64,000 nt of DNA from contig WSYJ01000013.1 of the NCBI GenBank assembly GCA_020186115.1, positions 124,001 through 188,000 of the forward strand. Direction: 5' to 3'. The DNA is from Histomonas meleagridis (Eukaryota > Parabasalia > Tritrichomonadida > Dientamoebidae). Position 1 is the first letter of the stretch. Each line of letters opens with the position of its first letter. Below are positions 40,316 through 49,403 of this stretch, one piece after another. The notes below the pieces were generated by a model. It made no database searches. It saw only the letters and a list, made by a program, of their open reading frames with translations, and had not been told where the DNA came from. The position numbers and the translations under genes are program-made.

Positions 40316-40630
40316 ATGCCATCTCAATTTTTGAAACAAACGAAAATCAAGCATTTTCTTGTTATGAACTCAATCTGGATAGACACAAAAGAAAATGACC
40401 AGACAAAATCAAAACCACCTTACCTGGGTGTATTTCTAGAAGATCCGACGGTAATAGGTAAAAATCTCCCAAGACCATCTGCACCAAATTTAATTCAGAT
40501 AAAAGAATTATTTTTACTGAAAGATAATTCTATAAAAGATGCCCAAATTGATATGTATTCACCACCAGAATATTCAGGTTCTCTTTTGGATGTTGAAACA
40601 GAATTTACTTTATCAGTTCATACCATTTAA
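40316..40630 (+). CDS. Small protein with DPxVIGxxLxRPSxP motif, unknown function
   Basis: A 104-residue protein from ATG 40316. A second ATG at codon 17 (MNSIWIDTKENDQ) is an equally good start. The key stretch is DPTVIGKNLPRPSAPNLIQI. A separate small protein encoded at 56762-56998 has DPEVIGRSLERPSRPSIVGQ in a similar position. The two share no other obvious similarity, so the block looks like a conserved short module. The rest is polar and probably disordered. No known domain is recognised. Confidence 0.5.
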   Translation: MPSQFLKQTKIKHFLVMNSIWIDTKENDQTKSKPPYLGVFLEDPTVIGKNLPRPSAPNLIQIKELFLLKDNSIKDAQIDMYSPPEYSGSLLDVETEFTLSVHTI

Positions 40631-41376
40631 TTCTAAAATTTTCATAATATTAACTGATGTTTTTTCTTGTTTTATGAAGATTTTAATATATGTCAATAAA
40701 GGAAATTTGTTGTTTTGTATTGGAAAAAATTGAGAACAACCGTTATAACTGTTTTTTGCTGTCAATATCCTGAATGAAAACTTTATGAATCATTCAACAA
40801 AAATCTTCGATCTTGTGCTTGTTTGTTCTCAAGGTAAATTGAATCAATCCTCTCAGCATTGAAAAGGAAATTACTATCTTCCATATTACTTTTCGTTATT
40901 AATTCTCATTACTAATTCATTAAAATGGAATAAGCAAGAAGATTCCAAATTATATTTTATATTGTTATAAAGTGCATCCTTACATTTACGAGAATTGTTG
41001 GAAATTTTAAACAATTGTAATTTTGAATTGCAAATTCATGAAATTATAAAAATCGTTCATTTTTAAAAACGTTGTAAAGCAAGCTTAAATTCCTGGCTTG
41101 TGATAGTTAATAATGTGTTCATTAATGGAATAATTAACTGATTGAACATATATTCATTTTTTTGGAATTTACATTTTTAATCAATTTTTCTTTCAAACAT
41201 AATTTTACAACTAATTTGGTACGTAGGTTATGAAAGAATTAAGAAAATTTGCAATCTGACATATGTCTTTGTGGCGTGCAACCGATTTGGTGATGACGAT
41301 TTTACAACAGCTTTTTCTATATTTTACATTAAATAGTGTTTTTTTTAAAAACTTTATTTTTTTTGGTTTTTCCAAA
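40631..41376. other. 746-bp gap, no gene seen
   Basis: Spacer ahead of the CK1 gene. The open frame running into the CK1 start from 41263 encodes a hydrophobic stretch unlike CK1 and is taken as untranslated. Confidence 0.5.
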
Positions 41377-42630
41377 ATGGAAATCACAGTCGGAGGGCAT
41401 TTCAAGCTCCACAGGAAAATAGGTTCTGGAAGCTTTGGAGAGGTTTACTCCGGAGAAGATACTAAGACACACCAAATCGTTGCAATTAAGTTAGAGCCAA
41501 ATAAAACAAACTCACCTCAATTAACTTATGAGTCAAAACTTTATCTAATATTTTCAGGTGGAGTCTCGATCCCAAAGCTTCATTGGTATGGAAACGAAGC
41601 AAATTACCGTGTGATGGTCATTGATTATCTTGGAAAATCACTTGAAGATTTATTTCAACTTTGTCACCAACGCTTTTCATTAAAAACAGTTCTGATGATT
41701 GCAGATCAATGCATTTCCGCTATTCAGTACATACATAATAAGAGTTTCATTCATCGTGATATCAAACCAGATAACTTTTTAATTGGAGTTGGGAACAAAA
41801 AGTCACAAATATACTGTATTGATTTTGGATTGTCAAAAAAGTATCGAGATCCAAAAACACATCAACACATCAAGTTTGTTCAAGGAAAATCTTTGACAGG
41901 AACTGCTCGTTATGCATCCATTAATGCTCTTGGAGGCTGTGAGCAATCTCGCCGTGATGATATGGAAGCATTAGGATACTGTTTTCTTTATTTTTTACGA
42001 GGATCCTTACCATGGATGGGACTTGATGCCAAAAATAGAAAGGAAAAATACGAAAGGATTTGTTGTGTCAAAGCCAGCACATCTCTTGAAGATTTATGTG
42101 ATGGTCTTCCACATGAATTCCTTCAATACATGCAACTTGTACATGAACTTAACTTTACAGATGAACCCGAATACGCTCGATACAGGCAGTTATTCCGTGA
42201 CTGTTTCATTCGGGAAGGTTTTGTTTATGATTATCAATATGATTGGGTCGAGATCATCCAAAACACAGAACCTGGACATCCAAAACGAACTGATGGTTTA
42301 CATCCACTTGTGGCCATGAAAGGTAACTGCGGTTCGAGGCCTTCTTTGATAGTCAACGTAAACGACTCCCAAAATGAGGAAACCGTTAACGATCAAAAAG
42401 ACGATAAACCGCCAACTCAACAAATACCAAAAGTAACATCAGAAATTCCATCACAGCCATTTTCATCAAGGATTGTTCCCAAACCAAATAATAATAACCA
42501 ACGACAGAGAAATGTGGCGAACTCAAAGAACCCATTAATGAGGACAAGAACAACAAATGGACAAACAGTTCATAAAGCACCAATACCAACGGGATGGACA
42601 CCGCCTAAGAGGACGCCAAGAAAGCAATGA
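41377..42630 (+). CDS. CK1: Casein kinase 1 family protein
   Basis: The start chosen is ATG 41377 (MEITVGGHFKLHRKIG), which aligns with CK1 starts; 38 upstream codons are open but unlike the family. The 417-residue protein has glycine loop IGSGSFGEVY, VAIKLE Lys38, HRDIKPDN from H126 and DFG 149-151. It carries the CK1-specific activation segment GTARYASINALGG followed by CEQSRRDDMEALGY, where SIN replaces APE. All catalytic residues are present. The tail (about 300-417) is Pro/Asn/Arg-rich and probably regulatory. CK1 enzymes phosphorylate primed or acidic substrates in trafficking, repair and division. Confidence 0.96.
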   Translation: MEITVGGHFKLHRKIGSGSFGEVYSGEDTKTHQIVAIKLEPNKTNSPQLTYESKLYLIFSGGVSIPKLHWYGNEANYRVMVIDYLGKSLEDLFQLCHQRFSLKTVLMIADQCISAIQYIHNKSFIHRDIKPDNFLIGVGNKKSQIYCIDFGLSKKYRDPKTHQHIKFVQGKSLTGTARYASINALGGCEQSRRDDMEALGYCFLYFLRGSLPWMGLDAKNRKEKYERICCVKASTSLEDLCDGLPHEFLQYMQLVHELNFTDEPEYARYRQLFRDCFIREGFVYDYQYDWVEIIQNTEPGHPKRTDGLHPLVAMKGNCGSRPSLIVNVNDSQNEETVNDQKDDKPPTQQIPKVTSEIPSQPFSSRIVPKPNNNNQRQRNVANSKNPLMRTRTTNGQTVHKAPIPTGWTPPKRTPRKQ

Positions 42631-43519
42631 AACTTCTCTTTAAGGCTTTATCATTTATTTAAATAAAAATAAAAATAAATTTTTACTTTGATATTGATTT
42701 AAATTGTAAATGAATTTAAATTATTATAAAACATTTGGATGTAAAATTACAAATTAATGTTTTCATATTACATTGTGTTCGATTGATGTAAACAAAAGAT
42801 AAATTTAATGAAAAAAAATATATATTATGAGCAAAATATTTACATTATTCACTGTGAATATCATGATATACTAGAATCATTTTTCATTCCTTCTTCTAGT
42901 ATAAAATAATAATAATAAAATTATTCAAAGATATATTTTAGTATAGGATACAGCAAAATTATTTATGGTCATTAAAGAAATAAAATATTAAATAAAGAAA
43001 TCAATTTGAATTAAATTTTTCAACCTAAAATTAAATATCTTCAACAACATCCTAAATGCAAGATATTTAGAAATCCTATTCGTTTATTTTAGGTTTAAAA
43101 TTAATTTGCAAAAGTTAAATACACTTTTTATATATAATATATTTATAATATCATTCATATATGAAAATATTCCAAATATTTATTTTTCCACCATATGTTT
43201 AGCATAAACTAAATGCATTTTAATCATAGAAATGATATTAAATAATTGAAGGCAATACAAATAATTTTAAATTAAAATAAATGAAAAGCTATCACAAATT
43301 TATATATCTTATAATAAAATTTTTTTTATAAATTTTATATAATAAAATCCAAATTTGGATAAATTTCATTTATTTAGTTGGAAGATTAATTTTGTTACAA
43401 ATAATATTTTTTTTATGTTATGCATATTTTTTATTAAAAAAATAAACAGTTAATATTTCTCTAAAATCATATCATTTTATTCGTTTTATTTATTAATGAG
43501 AGAAAAAGTAAAATACATC
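42631..43519. other. 889-bp convergent spacer, very AT-rich, no gene seen
   Basis: One of the most AT-rich parts of the window, between convergent gene ends. No feature is recognised. Confidence 0.6.
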
Positions 43520-44080
43520 TCATTTGAGAGAGTTGATAAATTCGTTGTTTCCGTTTATGAGTGCACCAACAGATGTGGCATGCCATTTTGAGTATTGTGA
43601 CTCGACACTCATTGGTGCTATGAACGCTGTTGGGATGAAAATTGAAGTCAAACGAACAACTTCTGGATCAAAGTCTATGTGGGCTGCTGGTTCTAATTGT
43701 CGAGACATTGATGCTCTTCCTTCTTCTGTTTGAGTATAAAGAATCTGTTCTTTATCAACAAGCCCTGAGAACTCTTGGACCATTGAATCAGAGATTCGAT
43801 TAACCTCTTCCTGATCTTTAACAAGTATGAATATAAAAATAGATGCCTTTTTAGCTAATGTAACTAAAGCAGATCTTGCCTGTTCGGTCAGTTTCATGTT
43901 TTCATCAAGTAAAATATTATTTGCTGTGATTGTCACAATAGGAAGACGAGAAAATTTAGTAGGATTTTCAAGATTTGTCATATTACTTTTACCACCTTTT
44001 GACCTACAAGCAATAAGGTAAATTATAACAATAAAAATTATTGGTATAACAATAATTAAGAAATCGCTTTGAGCTTCCAT
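43520..44080 (-). CDS. Membrane-anchored PEX22-like protein
   Basis: A 186-residue protein with an N-terminal membrane anchor (DFLIIVIPIIFIVIIYLI, about 6-23), a short basic stretch, then a soluble alpha/beta domain. The stretch ILYTQTEEGRASMSRQLEPA then HIDFDPEVVRL matches the pattern in plant-type peroxin 22, where a Cys/Ser-Thr-x-x-G-R-x-S turn is followed by RQLEP and HID. PEX22 anchors the E2 enzyme PEX4 on peroxisomes. Trichomonads are considered to lack peroxisomes, so here the protein would have to serve another membrane (ER or hydrogenosome). The match is from memory of a short motif, so moderate confidence. Confidence 0.45.
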   Translation of the reverse strand: MEAQSDFLIIVIPIIFIVIIYLIACRSKGGKSNMTNLENPTKFSRLPIVTITANNILLDENMKLTEQARSALVTLAKKASIFIFILVKDQEEVNRISDSMVQEFSGLVDKEQILYTQTEEGRASMSRQLEPAAHIDFDPEVVRLTSIFIPTAFIAPMSVESQYSKWHATSVGALINGNNEFINSLK

Positions 44081-44151
44081 TTACTAAAAATGTGACCAAA
44101 TTAATTGACTATGTTTGTTAGATAAGTAAACGTTCGCTGATAATTTAACGG

Positions 44152-44160
44152 CCGTTTAAT
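44152..44160 (+). promoter_or_regulatory. Candidate promoter element CCGTTTAAT
   Basis: AACGGCCGTTTAAT (44147-44160) sits only 3 bases before the ATG at 44164. It also contains the palindrome AACGGCCGTT. If functional, the leader would be extremely short or the element would work downstream of the start site. Confidence 0.35.
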
Positions 44161-44163
44161 CCG

Positions 44164-44826
44164 ATGTCAACGAGTGTTATGAGAAGATGCAGGGAAATCA
44201 CAGAAAAACTAATGGAAAAGCCAATAAATTCATATTTTATGCATCCTGTTAATCCTGTGAAAGAAGGGCTGACTGGTTATGATGATATCATTGAAAAAAA
44301 AATGGATTTAAGCACAATTTTAAATAAAATTAAAGCAAACGAGTACGGATCTGCAAGGGAATGGTATCAAGATGTATTACTTGTTTATGAAAATGCTCTT
44401 AAATACCATGATCCATCAACAATTTGGTACGCCATAGCCAAATATGGTCTTAAGCAATTCCAATCAGAAGCAATCGGTATGGAATGTGAAACACCTCAAG
44501 AGTGGTATGATTTAGTTGGAAAAACAATGCGCAAGTTATCAGAAAATATTTCAAATGGTCCCGTTCCTCAAGGCGTAGATCCACTTGTTTTATCTATTGT
44601 GAAGAAAGCGGATACAATGCCACCACCATCCAGTCAGACAATTGCGGAATTGGTAGAAAAATTGAATTCACAAATTGGGGATGATAATATACATTTTGAT
44701 GTTCTTTGCATTCTCAAAGAAACACAACCTTCGTTGAAGATCGAAGGGGAATCGATGACAATTGATGCCGATAAGCTATCCCCGTTATCATTGAATGCTC
44801 TTTCTTTGTATGTAAAAGCACAATAA
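44164..44826 (+). CDS. Bromodomain plus NET (minimal BET-type) protein
   Basis: A 220-residue protein with the two hallmark parts of BET proteins and little else. Residues 1-105 form a bromodomain: NSYFMHPV, then YDDIIEKKMDLSTILNKIKA and REWYQDVLLVYENALKYHDP. The N at the usual acetyl-lysine-binding place (NALKYH) is kept. Residues about 155-218 form a NET domain (IAELVEKLNSQIGDDNIHFD, then LKIEGESMTIDADKLSPLSL, then LYV), which recruits partners. There is only one bromodomain, unlike the two in animal BETs but as in plant GTE proteins. It probably reads acetylated histones. It is convergent with eL42, with 33 bases between stops. Confidence 0.8.
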   Translation: MSTSVMRRCREITEKLMEKPINSYFMHPVNPVKEGLTGYDDIIEKKMDLSTILNKIKANEYGSAREWYQDVLLVYENALKYHDPSTIWYAIAKYGLKQFQSEAIGMECETPQEWYDLVGKTMRKLSENISNGPVPQGVDPLVLSIVKKADTMPPPSSQTIAELVEKLNSQIGDDNIHFDVLCILKETQPSLKIEGESMTIDADKLSPLSLNALSLYVKAQ

Positions 44827-44859
44827 AATAAACCAAAAATGCCTTTTATCAAAACGAAA

Positions 44860-45174
44860 TTACCATGTTGGTTCAGCGTGCTTCTTCTTCTTGTCGACCA
44901 TCCATTCGAATTTCCTGAGACGACCGAGGCAATACATGGATGATTTCTTGCATTGTTGGCATGTGAAACGGAGGCTGATCTTCTTTGATGTCTTCTTGCT
45001 ACGACGGAGGAATGGCTTAACACGACCCACGAAACCTTCTTGCTTACGATCATACCTACGACGACCTAAGGCAACCTTACGTTCTTCACCACGGCTAGCT
45101 TGGGTAACCTTAACAGTGGTATGCTTCTTGCAGAACTTGCAGAAGAATTTCTTTGTCTTTGGATAATGCACCAT
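44860..45174 (-). CDS. RPL42: Large-subunit ribosomal protein eL42 (L44/L36a)
   Basis: A 104-residue protein, near the standard length of 105-106. It starts MVHYPKTKKFFCKFCKKHT. The zinc ribbon uses FCKFC near the N-terminus and the FTCQQCKKSSMYC segment near the C-terminus. GRRRYDRKQEGFVGRVKPFL, a highly conserved eL42 block, is present. eL42 lies near the E site of the 60S subunit. The promoter side carries CGGTTATTTACGGTTTGG, two M3-like boxes, within about 35 bases of the ATG. Its stop is 33 bases from that of the bromodomain/NET gene. Confidence 0.96.
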   Translation of the reverse strand: MVHYPKTKKFFCKFCKKHTTVKVTQASRGEERKVALGRRRYDRKQEGFVGRVKPFLRRSKKTSKKISLRFTCQQCKKSSMYCLGRLRKFEWMVDKKKKHAEPTW

Positions 45175-45616
45175 TTGCGGAAAGGGACGACCAAACCGTA
45201 AATAACCGATTTCAAGAAAGCAGAATGTTAACTTTTATATAAACAATTGAATAACAGCAATTTGTTAAATACATAATTTTAAATAGATTATTGAAAAGTA
45301 TTTTTCATTAAACATCGGTCTGAAAATCCGACATTATCATTATTTAATATAATTATTCATTTTAATTTTCTTAGTACCAAAGTGTTCACTGTTTGTATAG
45401 AGTTTTGTTCTTTAGAACATCAAGTAAAAAAGGTGGTCTGAACAATTTCTTGAGAACTTATAGTTTGGGGATATTGAGGTCAATCTCCGATAATTTTCAA
45501 AATTTGAAAAAAATTAACCCAATTATTTGAAAAGCCTGCTTCATCCAGTTTTTTGTTCACTGATGATATTTATGATATTGATGACACTGAAGTAATTGTT
45601 TCAATTGCTTGATGTT
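45175..45616. other. 442-bp gap, no gene seen
   Basis: Upstream region of eL42 running into the ankyrin relic. No open frame is recognised. Confidence 0.5.
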
Positions 45617-46090
45617 TCGAATTTACATTTGAGTCGGCTTTAATTAAAGCTGTTAAAAAACGTGATTTAGATAAAGTCAAATCACTTCTAAACGAAAAGT
45701 ATTGGTACAAATGCTAAAGGTATTTTTTTATAAAAATTTCTTTTTTGGTGTTTTGATATTTTCTTGGAAATTATAAAATCAATACCAAAAATATTTAAAT
45801 GATATTATTGATGTTCAAAATAATATCTCAAATTTTAATTTATTTTTGGGAATTTAATAAAATTATTTAACAGTTCTTATGATTGCTGCTATGAATGGAT
45901 ACACAGCGGGTCAATCTCTTCTTGAGTGAAAAGCTATTGAAGCTAAAGATGTTTTTTAATTATATTTAATATTTATTTTAATAATTCAAGGCATCAAATT
46001 AATTTTCAGTATTTATTTAAATGATTTATGACTGATGTTCACCATGCATTAATAAATGGTCATTCTGACATTGCCAAAAATTATATGTAT
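45617..46090 (+). pseudogene. Ankyrin-repeat relic with an 80-nt insert
   Basis: Decayed ankyrin sequence. It reads ALIKAVKKRDLDKVKSLLNE, then, after a 148-nt gap, TVLMIAAMNGYTAGQSLLE with a stop, then KAIEAKD. Next comes an insert of exactly 80 nt (45951-46030), then TDVHHALINGHSDIAKN. There is no start and there are several stops. The repeat order and the insert are those of the long ankyrin genes A-D, so this is a decayed member or fragment. Confidence 0.6.
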
Positions 46091-46845
46091 ACCTTTCATT
46101 AAATAAACTTATAATTCAATCAAATATTCGCATCATGAAAAAATTAATTGAGTAAATAAGTTGAATATCATCTTTTTGATTTTTATTCATTTTTTAATTT
46201 TAAACATGATAAATTGCTCATTTCCGTAGTTGAGTTGTAAAATAAAGGTTGATTGATAATAGATGTCAGTGCATATGATTACTTAAAAATCCATCAACCA
46301 CATCAAATTTATTTTGCTCATTCGATTTATATGTTTTTTTGGTTGTATTTGGATCATTACATCATACCAATTTTTAGAAGTAGAATCTAAAAATCCTTAA
46401 TTTATTCAGAATTTAACGTGTAAGTTTATTTGATAAACATTTTTTGAGATATATATATAATATTCATTAATGAACGAAAAAATGCAAACGAGATGCTCTT
46501 CTTTAAACTATGTGATGATAAAGCGATTGATACTTAATTCAAAATCGTAATATCGACATAAAATTAGTCATATAGAATATAAACAAATGTATAACATTTC
46601 TATTGATGATATTCATCACAATACCACTGGGACCTCGTACTTAACATCATAACCGTCATAACTGTTTTTCTATGTTTGGCTCATTGTAAACACGTGAAAA
46701 CCGCAACAACAACACAAAATTTGAATTTAACTACCCAAAGAAAGAGGCCATTTAAATCTCGAAGTGTCATATCTACTTTTATGCATTGAAAAATCAATGA
46801 ATTGAAAACTTAGCTTCTAAAACCTCATAACACCTCACTAATCTC
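46091..46845. other. 755-bp gap, no gene seen
   Basis: AT-rich spacer upstream of a Myb gene. No feature is recognised. Confidence 0.55.
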
Positions 46846-47412
46846 ATGACATATCAGACGCGCAAACCACATCCAAAGACAAAGTTTACTCCAGAGGAAG
46901 ACGAGAAACTCAAAGAACTTGTAGCAAACCATGGTGAAAATAATTGGTATCTTATCTCAGAATTAATGCCAGGAAGGAATACCCGTCAATGCCGTGAAAG
47001 GTGGAGATATTACCTTTCACCAGAAGTATCAAATGCCCCTTGGACTGAGGAAGAAGATAATTTGCTTGACGAAAAATATCGACAATTCGGACCAAAATGG
47101 AAACTTATTGCAAAATTTTTCCCAAAAAGAACTGACATAAATGTTAAAAGCAGATGGCACGTTCATCGTCGAAGAGAAGCTAAAAAAATGAAAAAAATGA
47201 TGGAAAATAAAAAAGAACGAAAACGGAAAACTGTGAAACAAGTACCACAAAACATTACGCCTGTGGTTGATAAGCAAAATCAACAACAAGATTATGATGA
47301 TTTCTCAAATTATTTCATGCAACATGTAGAAGAAGAAAAAAGTTTTGAAGACTTTTCGGGTTCATCTGCTTTAGGCTGTGATTTTGCACCTTATTTCGAT
47401 TATTTTTGGTAG
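46846..47412 (+). CDS. R2R3 Myb DNA-binding protein
   Basis: A 188-residue protein. Myb repeat 1 (FTPEEDEKLKELVANHGENN, W, then RNTRQCRERWRYYLSP) spans about 14-65 and repeat 2 (APWTEEEDNLLDEKYRQFGP, W, then TDINVKSRWHVHRRR) about 66-116. A strongly basic stretch (KKMKKMMENKKERKRKTVK) follows as a likely nuclear signal, then a Gln/acidic tail with aromatic end FAPYFDYFW. The layout is almost the same as the Myb at 37874 (short N-terminus, two repeats, aromatic acidic tail), so the two are probably paralogues. Confidence 0.93.
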   Translation: MTYQTRKPHPKTKFTPEEDEKLKELVANHGENNWYLISELMPGRNTRQCRERWRYYLSPEVSNAPWTEEEDNLLDEKYRQFGPKWKLIAKFFPKRTDINVKSRWHVHRRREAKKMKKMMENKKERKRKTVKQVPQNITPVVDKQNQQQDYDDFSNYFMQHVEEEKSFEDFSGSSALGCDFAPYFDYFW

Positions 47413-48292
47413 ATAAATTATTTGTTTCCAATATGTTTTTTTTAGGTCAAATTTTCGGTGCTGTAAATCAATCAAAAAATTCTGAACAATTTCAATATTT
47501 GAATGAGTGAAGTGATCACTTTTTGAATCAAAAATGCCATCACATTGAAAATTTGACTTTGTAAATGTGATAACCGCACCGAGTTTTGATAGCATCTCAA
47601 TCTGTCGCTTCAAAGATGATTGTCTCTATCAATGATTAATATCTTTCGATTTCAACCTTATTGGACTTAATCCTACTGTTTGTTAAATTAACATCTGTTG
47701 TTATAGATTTATTTTTCAGAGACATTAAAATTGATAGTATTTAAAAAATGAAACTTAGTTAATGTTTGTGAATATTGATTGTAAATTATCATCGACTGTA
47801 ATTGTTCACAATCCTTCATCTATTATGCATAATTTTCTCGAGTTTTTTTTGTTGGAAATATTTCGAAAATTCTCGAAAAAATGCAGCCCTTATCATCAAT
47901 AAATGTTACGTGTATTATTTATTACAAACAAAAAAATGAAATTCACAAAAATCAAATATCAAAATTAAAATACAATCTGAGTCTTTCTTCGAATTTTATT
48001 ATAAAAACACCACTGTATATTTCTAAAGACAAATGAGTACGAATGGGAATTATCAAATGAGCTTAAAAATATAATTTTCTTTATTTTTTGATTTGAAGCA
48101 TTTTTTATTGTAATTATATTTTTCGAAATGATCGACATTTATACAATATAAAGGACCCAAAAATGTAGAATTTTATTGTTTAAGCACGATGATTTATATT
48201 TCTTGGTGATTTTGATGCCAAAATTTTCCACTTTTTCTTTCTGAATCATTAAACTTTTTCAGGTCAAAATAATTTTAAACGTACAATAAAAA
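47413..48292. other. 880-bp gap, no gene seen
   Basis: Spacer between two Myb genes. TTTTAAACGTAC at about 48272-48283 is a weak CGTTTAA-type box in reverse orientation, about 10 bases before the next ATG. Nothing else is seen. Confidence 0.5.
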
Positions 48293-49207
48293 ATGGACTG
48301 TTCCCCAGAGAAACCAATAGCACCAACACGAAAACGTACGCGAAACAGCGCTCAAAACAAATATCAAAAATGGAAACCTGAAGAAGATGCTCTTCTTCAC
48401 CAAATTGTTACATCACAAAAAAATGTAAACTGGAAGTTAGCTGAAGCACATTTCCCAGGTAAAACATCACAGCAAATTTTTGAAAGATGGACTAAAGTCC
48501 TTGATCCAACACTTATGAAAGGTTCTTGGACTCGACAAGAAGATGAAGTAATCATTAAATTTGTCACAGAAAATGGATGTAAGTCATGGACTAAGCTTGC
48601 TTCATTACTTCCAGGAAGAATTGGTAAGCAATGCCGAGAAAGATGGATGAATCATTTGAACCCAAACATAAGTAGAAGTGCATGGACACTTGAAGAAGAT
48701 AGAATTCTTTATAAGCTTCATGAACAATTTGGGAATCATTGGTCTAAGATATCTCAATTTATGCCATCAAGAACTGATAACATGATAAAGAACAGATGGT
48801 ATTCTGTTCTATCTAAGAAGTCACCGTCAGAGTTACAGGAAGAACCCGTTGCTACTCCAACAGCTGTTGATTCAAATGAAAAAGAAAATGAGACAGAAAA
48901 AGATTATATCCCCAAACCATTTGAAGATTCTAACACAGAATATAAGCCAAGTTGGATGAACGGAAACGCAACTCCATTTTCAATGACTCCATTTCAAGGA
49001 ACTCCAATGGGATCCATATCTCCTATGTTTACTGCGGGTTCTCCTTTCTCGTTGTTCTCTCCTTGTTCCAAGCAATCGCCTTTTAGTCCATGGATAGGTG
49101 ATAAGCCATCAAGGAATTTGCTTATGTCACCAACGAAGCCAAAGAATTCACCTCCTTCGTTATCAGAGAATAGAGTAGAGCTTATGAATCTCTTTGTTCA
49201 TCAATGA
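48293..49207 (+). CDS. Three-repeat (R1R2R3) Myb protein
   Basis: A 304-residue protein. Repeat 1 (KWKPEEDALLHQIVTSQKNV, W) is divergent. Repeat 2 (GSWTRQEDEVIIKFVTENGC, then WTKLASLLPGRIGKQCRERW) and repeat 3 (SAWTLEEDRILYKLHEQFGN, then WSKISQFMPSRTDNMIKNRW) are canonical. Together they span about residues 22-175. The Pro/Ser-rich tail has repeated TPF/SPF units (ATPFSMTPFQGTPMGSISP, then SPFSPW) that could be CDK-type SP/TP phosphorylation sites. Three-repeat Mybs are close to animal c-Myb and plant cell-cycle MYB3R proteins, so a cell-cycle role is possible. Confidence 0.93.
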   Translation: MDCSPEKPIAPTRKRTRNSAQNKYQKWKPEEDALLHQIVTSQKNVNWKLAEAHFPGKTSQQIFERWTKVLDPTLMKGSWTRQEDEVIIKFVTENGCKSWTKLASLLPGRIGKQCRERWMNHLNPNISRSAWTLEEDRILYKLHEQFGNHWSKISQFMPSRTDNMIKNRWYSVLSKKSPSELQEEPVATPTAVDSNEKENETEKDYIPKPFEDSNTEYKPSWMNGNATPFSMTPFQGTPMGSISPMFTAGSPFSLFSPCSKQSPFSPWIGDKPSRNLLMSPTKPKNSPPSLSENRVELMNLFVHQ

Positions 49208-49369
49208 ATAAACTATTAATTATCATGGACTATTTAGATTTAGTTAATTGTATTAATAAAGCTCAAACGTCGTATTAGTTTTTGGGAATAAATTGATTTG
49301 GAAAAGATGATAATATATTGTTTGTTATTTGGCATTTATCGAAACAAAGGTTTGTGTCACTTTTGGGGT

Positions 49370-49378
49370 CCGTTTAAC
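49370..49378 (+). promoter_or_regulatory. Candidate promoter element CCGTTTAAC
   Basis: CCGTTTAAC lies 25 bases before the Nup98-like ATG. It is a clean copy of the recurrent CGTTTAA box. Confidence 0.4.
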
Positions 49379-49403
49379 TAGTCGAACAAAGGATCTGCTG
49401 TAA

